Shown here piece after piece: positions 21,201 through 23,628 of a stretch of DNA of 23,628 nucleotides (the stretch's first letter is position 1; each line of letters starts with the position of its first letter). The stretch is taken from positions 1-23,628 of IMG/VR virus record IMGVR_UViG_3300028835_000079; one strand, written 5' to 3'. Under the pieces are notes generated by a model. That model ran no database searches and had not been told where the DNA came from. It worked only from the letters and a program-made list of their open reading frames with translations. Source of the stretch: a virus. A program made the translations under genes and the position numbers.

Positions 21201-23628
21201 CGTAGGGCTGTATTGACCCATCCATATCAAGTGTGATGTCACCTGCAGCTGTCAAGGTACCTGCGCCCTCGAACAGTTGAGACTCAAGCGACACGATCAC
21301 GTCCATCACAGAGACCGGAGTATTATCCGGTAGGCCGATAGCGCTCCGCACTATATCCATCAGCCGACGCCACAGCGAACGGCCATCGAGGTAAATTTGT
21401 TTCAGGCTATTTTGGAATGCGACATTCGAGAACGCTTCCGCAATGAACTCATCAACCAACAAGTTGCCTTGCTCGTCCATGACATCTTGTAGTCCGTACG
21501 GTAATTTGGCAAGGTCGAATGACGGCAGTGCGTATTCGCGCAACTGCATAACGAGGTTCGCCAAGTACTGGTTATTACGTAGTGCTTGGTACGTAGCGGC
21601 GTGGACCATCTCGTGGAGAAGCGTATGTATGACTGCAGCAGATGGGTCGGTGCCTTCATCCCGCTGCTTGTTTAAGCGCTTGCGGTTCAGTCGAATGGTG
21701 CGCCCGTCTTTCCGAACACTGAACCGACCTAGTACATCCGGGGCAATACCGCCCTCCCAATCATACGATACTGATATGCCTTCCATGTTCAGGCCCAGCA
21801 ACTTCGTAGCAAGCGTCCGGTAGATATGGTTCTCGGGTAGATGCTCCAGCAACGCCCGCAAAACTGAATTCACATCCGAGGGCTGTGTGCGATCATTGAT
21901 GAGGTTGCCGACAGCTGTAGCCGCATCGGTGAACTCCTCTGCGTTGGCTTGCGGGTCGATGATCTTCAACGACAGGTCAAGCTCACGCTCAGCTTGGGGA
22001 ACAGTAAGCGCCGTACGCTTTAGCCCCTTCGGTATTGGGTACGTCTTCAGCGAAGCCATAGCCTTACGAGCATCTACCTTTGAGATTTTCTTCTCAAGCA
22101 TACGCTGTGCAACCCGTCGGTATGTACGTGCGGTGCCCACCATGATTCTGCCGACGGCGGGGGAAGGCGTGTCCTGCCAGACACCCAGCTGCTTCATCTT
22201 ACGTATGAAATTCTGTTCAGCGGTAGCCAGTTTTGTCAAGGTTGACTTTGAGTTATTAGCAACCTTCACCAGTGCAGTGATGGCACGGTTGACAGCCACT
22301 ACCAAAGCACGCTGCCGGTTGTCTTCCCTTAGGTCAGCCTCTCGCGCACCCGCTTCTCGCGCCTGCTGAACAGGTGAAGGTAGTGCTGCTCCGGGGATAA
22401 GTTCGCCTCGGGGTCCACGAGGGGCCACCGCTTCTCGGGGAGCATTGAACTCCTCTACGGTTTGGGCGAACCGAACAGGACCAAAAACTTCTACACCTTC
22501 GCGGGTAGTTGTTGCAGCCGCAGCCGCACCAAGCCGCTGCCTGAGTTTTGTTTCCAGCGCCTCATCCGATGGCGACCACTTGTAGTTGCCGTCCTCATCG
22601 CGGGGTATAACAACGTCACCGCCCTTACCTTTTTGCTTCTCTAGTGCAAACTCAATACCGACGCCCCTGAAGAAACGCTTCAGCGGATCATATAAGTCTT
22701 TCCGGGCTGTTCCTTTCTTAGCAATACGCCAGTTACGCATCACAGCCTGAAGCTGCATCATTTCCATCTCGTTGGGACGGTAGCTCGGCCAGCCATCGAC
22801 AGCGATAGAGTCTACGAATTTTTGCATCAGTGGGCCTACGGAGTTTCTGAACTTGAAGTTTGTCTCCCACTTCGTCTTCATCCGTTCTCGCGCTTGAACA
22901 GTATTTACAAGCTGAGCGTAGTACTTGTCGATTGTCTTGGCCCGCTCCGCAGGATCAGTCACCTGCTCACGAACATCGTAGTTACCAATCGTGAGCAACG
23001 AACTCTGCTCGTCAGCGCGAGCCATCCTCGATACTTCCGACACGAACGCTTTAGGTGACAGCTTCGTGATAGCCTTTAACCTTAAATTAAGTCGCTCCAT
23101 TACAAGGTTAGCGTCACCAGTCTGTTGGCCGGACTCGATAAGCGACAGCGCAAACTCGTTAAGGGCGACGAAGTACGCTCTGGCGAACCGAACATCCCCT
23201 GCGTCCAGTTTGAGCTGCCCTTTCTTGGGTCCTTTATCGTACGTCTCGGTGAACGCCTTACCGAATACACTGCGATCATTCTCCAACCGCAAAATGAATT
23301 TCCCTGATTGTCTGACAGCTGTACCAAGCTCTTTACGGGCTTTGGCCGACCGGGCTTTCCGCTTCAGCTCATCGGAGCGACTCTCATCTTGAGGCACGAC
23401 ATCACGTGTCAGGGGGCCTGTTGGGTATCCAGCTGTGGTGGTGCGTTCGCCTTTGGCCTTGGCCGTAACATCGCGGGCGGCTATCTTGCCTCCGTACGCC
23501 CGGCGTCGGAACGTGACGTTCGCCCGGCGGATAACCTTCTTCTGCTGGCCGGGCGTAGTGTACTTGGCTACGAGCGCCTCAAAGGGGTCGCCCTTGCCCT
23601 TATGGAGTTCGGCGGCAATCTCCCTATC
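18181..23628 (-). CDS. Giant polyvalent phage protein (PLxRFG/LPD38-like), 5' end outside the window
   Basis: The frame runs without a stop from 18181 to the right edge, at least 1815 codons. A GTG at 23397 is start-like, but at least 77 sense codons precede it in frame, in similar basic sequence, so the gene is probably longer. Domains: helical N-terminal region; a zinc-protease motif HEMVH (codons at 21615-21601) followed by an EFIAEAFSN stretch that may supply the third ligand; long coiled-coil-rich middle; and a C-terminal region (about 18,900-19,800) with TSPSYWMINASQP, a VNNRI helix, and GPMGKFGPAVFQF. The last resembles the PLxRFG motif of the LPD38 polyvalent-protein family, here as PMGKFG. 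Hydrophobic segments (HLAAGGVLGAAL, IGMTMMAF) follow. Such proteins are carried in the virion and injected with DNA. The C-terminus ends Arg-rich. Function beyond this is unknown. Confidence 0.85.
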   Translation of the reverse strand, partial: DREIAAELHKGKGDPFEALVAKYTTPGQQKKVIRRANVTFRRRAYGGKIAARDVTAKAKGERTTTAGYPTGPLTRDVVPQDESRSDELKRKARSAKARKELGTAVRQSGKFILRLENDRSVFGKAFTETYDKGPKKGQLKLDAGDVRFARAYFVALNEFALSLIESGQQTGDANLVMERLNLRLKAITKLSPKAFVSEVSRMARADEQSSLLTIGNYDVREQVTDPAERAKTIDKYYAQLVNTVQARERMKTKWETNFKFRNSVGPLMQKFVDSIAVDGWPSYRPNEMEMMQLQAVMRNWRIAKKGTARKDLYDPLKRFFRGVGIEFALEKQKGKGGDVVIPRDEDGNYKWSPSDEALETKLRQRLGAAAAATTTREGVEVFGPVRFAQTVEEFNAPREAVAPRGPRGELIPGAALPSPVQQAREAGAREADLREDNRQRALVVAVNRAITALVKVANNSKSTLTKLATAEQNFIRKMKQLGVWQDTPSPAVGRIMVGTARTYRRVAQRMLEKKISKVDARKAMASLKTYPIPKGLKRTALTVPQAERELDLSLKIIDPQANAEEFTDAATAVGNLINDRTQPSDVNSVLRALLEHLPENHIYRTLATKLLGLNMEGISVSYDWEGGIAPDVLGRFSVRKDGRTIRLNRKRLNKQRDEGTDPSAAVIHTLLHEMVHAATYQALRNNQYLANLVMQLREYALPSFDLAKLPYGLQDVMDEQGNLLVDEFIAEAFSNVAFQNSLKQIYLDGRSLWRRLMDIVRSAIGLPDNTPVSVMDVIVSLESQLFEGAGTLTAAGDITLDMDGSIQPYVSKALDSLNTGVGSMKGFWDRVRPPLMAMSMEQIRDTYSRFFGGKAGPLRQYMDAFFKRNAMNTKLMQEAEKLTRQWTALNEESDAAVGAEFSAIATDATMGEIALQKPLTDEANKHLKSMPQKARYKEIRKRYDALPDGYKKLYTELQGYYKQTLEREVDLMLFNALRGLLTKGDTRVISKEEFEGKYSLEAMRKFDTAEKFNEEFGQYFEEDQRKEMLSTLNQMAHVRQRHRGDYSPLKRYGDYVVYSEKRLERKAFGESKEANAYAAERRADDPTLTVGVHEDENGNFNVTVTVKDYRTAETPTKAAEKRAEMVELYGEGDHITPVQKKRKQLTDAAITSNQALGSILASLKGNVAAQAAIKQFYLDSLADSSFRKHEMKRQNRRGVETDVQLRNFTVYAKQSSYYTAQLKFGNKMAEGMSEMQKFVEAHRDESEISSIRLGEVFEELDKRDKMMADPDEILKLVKKSVEFTQFMMLTSPSYWMINASQPWMVTLPWLTSKYGLGASLSALKNAQGLIIDPLVTAAKDSKGGLSALRSKVEAERAFNVLDDVYDHLKERDPANAKAYISMLEELKENNVIDLSWIAELRDISEGTDTGFNQKVLDASRIMAHLTEVNNRILTAIASYDLALQEGGATHESAVEQAKSAVSETQFNYSSPNKPRLFQPGGPMGKFGPAVFQFMQWPQHMYALMIRNFYQSVKGDSPIERQEARRLLYGLFATHLAAGGVLGAALQPVKWAIGMTMMAFGDEDDTFVNAVSGESFDRWATSGLTNMFGSEIGSVFAKGLPTAVGGDLSQRMSLGTVYYIDFKSQNAESAIGSLALGLGGASVNLAANMFRGVGHMFEGNYQRAIESASPKILRDVVRTHRYWNEGLVNNAGDTVISAEGVEPHHLFLQSMGIQPFVVSQFYQGQQAIKDTERYYRDRKSDILRDYRSAKTSAERAQVHRDVTAFNRRNPAIRITRSQLIRSKESQRQRERRFRRYGANIDERAARQFAKEADPYR

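Noticed and set aside
23398-23628. Treating the GTG at 23397 as the start of the polyvalent protein
   Set aside because: I translated the bases to the right edge by hand: the frame stays open for 77 more codons with similar basic sequence (for example TTPGQQKKVIRRANVTFRRR), so the gene most likely continues outside the window.
1-23628. tRNA genes, insertion sequences, attachment sites
   Set aside because: I looked for T-arm-like GGTTCGANTCC patterns, transposase motifs and longer direct repeats by eye and saw none that hold up.

Overview
The window reads as an interior piece of a tailed double-stranded DNA bacteriophage (Caudoviricetes), or of a prophage of that type. Genes are tightly packed: most neighbours overlap by 4 to 8 bases (ATGA, TAATG or GTGA junctions), and the largest gap is about 150 bp. 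The contents are phage-typical: a family A DNA polymerase without a 5'-nuclease domain, a primase-helicase fusion, several small nucleases, a VRR-NUC/SNF2-helicase pair, a DUF5664 protein, an HNH nuclease, a ClpP-like protease and a giant polyvalent (PLxRFG/LPD38-type) virion protein. Protein style and base composition suggest a proteobacterial host, but nothing here identifies it. No integrase, repressor, tRNA, CRISPR array, terminase, portal or recognisable lysis gene is visible.

Layout. (1) Positions 1-4074, + strand: a five-gene run of a DUF3150-like protein (left end cut off), an unknown protein, a DUF2201-type putative metallopeptidase/VWA protein, and two unknown proteins. It ends in a 150-bp intergenic region holding a 15-bp palindrome, a hairpin and a strong intrinsic terminator. 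An exact copy of the palindrome lies inside an upstream gene. (2) Positions 4171-15916, + strand: a new transcription unit with a plausible extended -10 promoter carries the replication and nucleotide-processing module. In order: small unknown protein, PolA, small unknown, zinc-finger microprotein (53 aa), DEDDh exonuclease, Cas4/RecB-like nuclease, VRR-NUC nuclease, SNF2-like helicase, two small unknown proteins, a zinc-ribbon protein with an SSB-like acidic tail, PrimPol-helicase, a small membrane protein, DUF5664 and HNH. (3) Positions 15913-23628, - strand: a convergent block, transcribed right to left, with the 3' part of a giant polyvalent protein (left open at the window edge), a zinc-ribbon metallophosphoesterase and a ClpP-like serine protease. 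The two convergent blocks meet in a shared CTAA (TAA on +, TAG on -).

How it fits together. The middle block supplies most of a replisome: PolA with proofreading, a primase fused to a P-loop motor, and a candidate ssDNA-binding protein. It adds processing and recombination nucleases and a helicase. The right-hand block looks like virion or head-maturation functions. The left block is the most obscure part: VWA/metallopeptidase proteins of this type usually work with a MoxR-like AAA+ ATPase, which would be expected just left of the window.

Most interesting observations: the duplicated 15-bp palindrome; a 22-codon micro-ORF before the VRR-NUC gene that looks like the severed original N-terminus of the downstream helicase; the uncharacterised DUF3150/VWA module; a PolA with leucine at the position equivalent to E. 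coli Phe762; and a 121-bp out-of-frame overlap between the DUF5664 and HNH genes.
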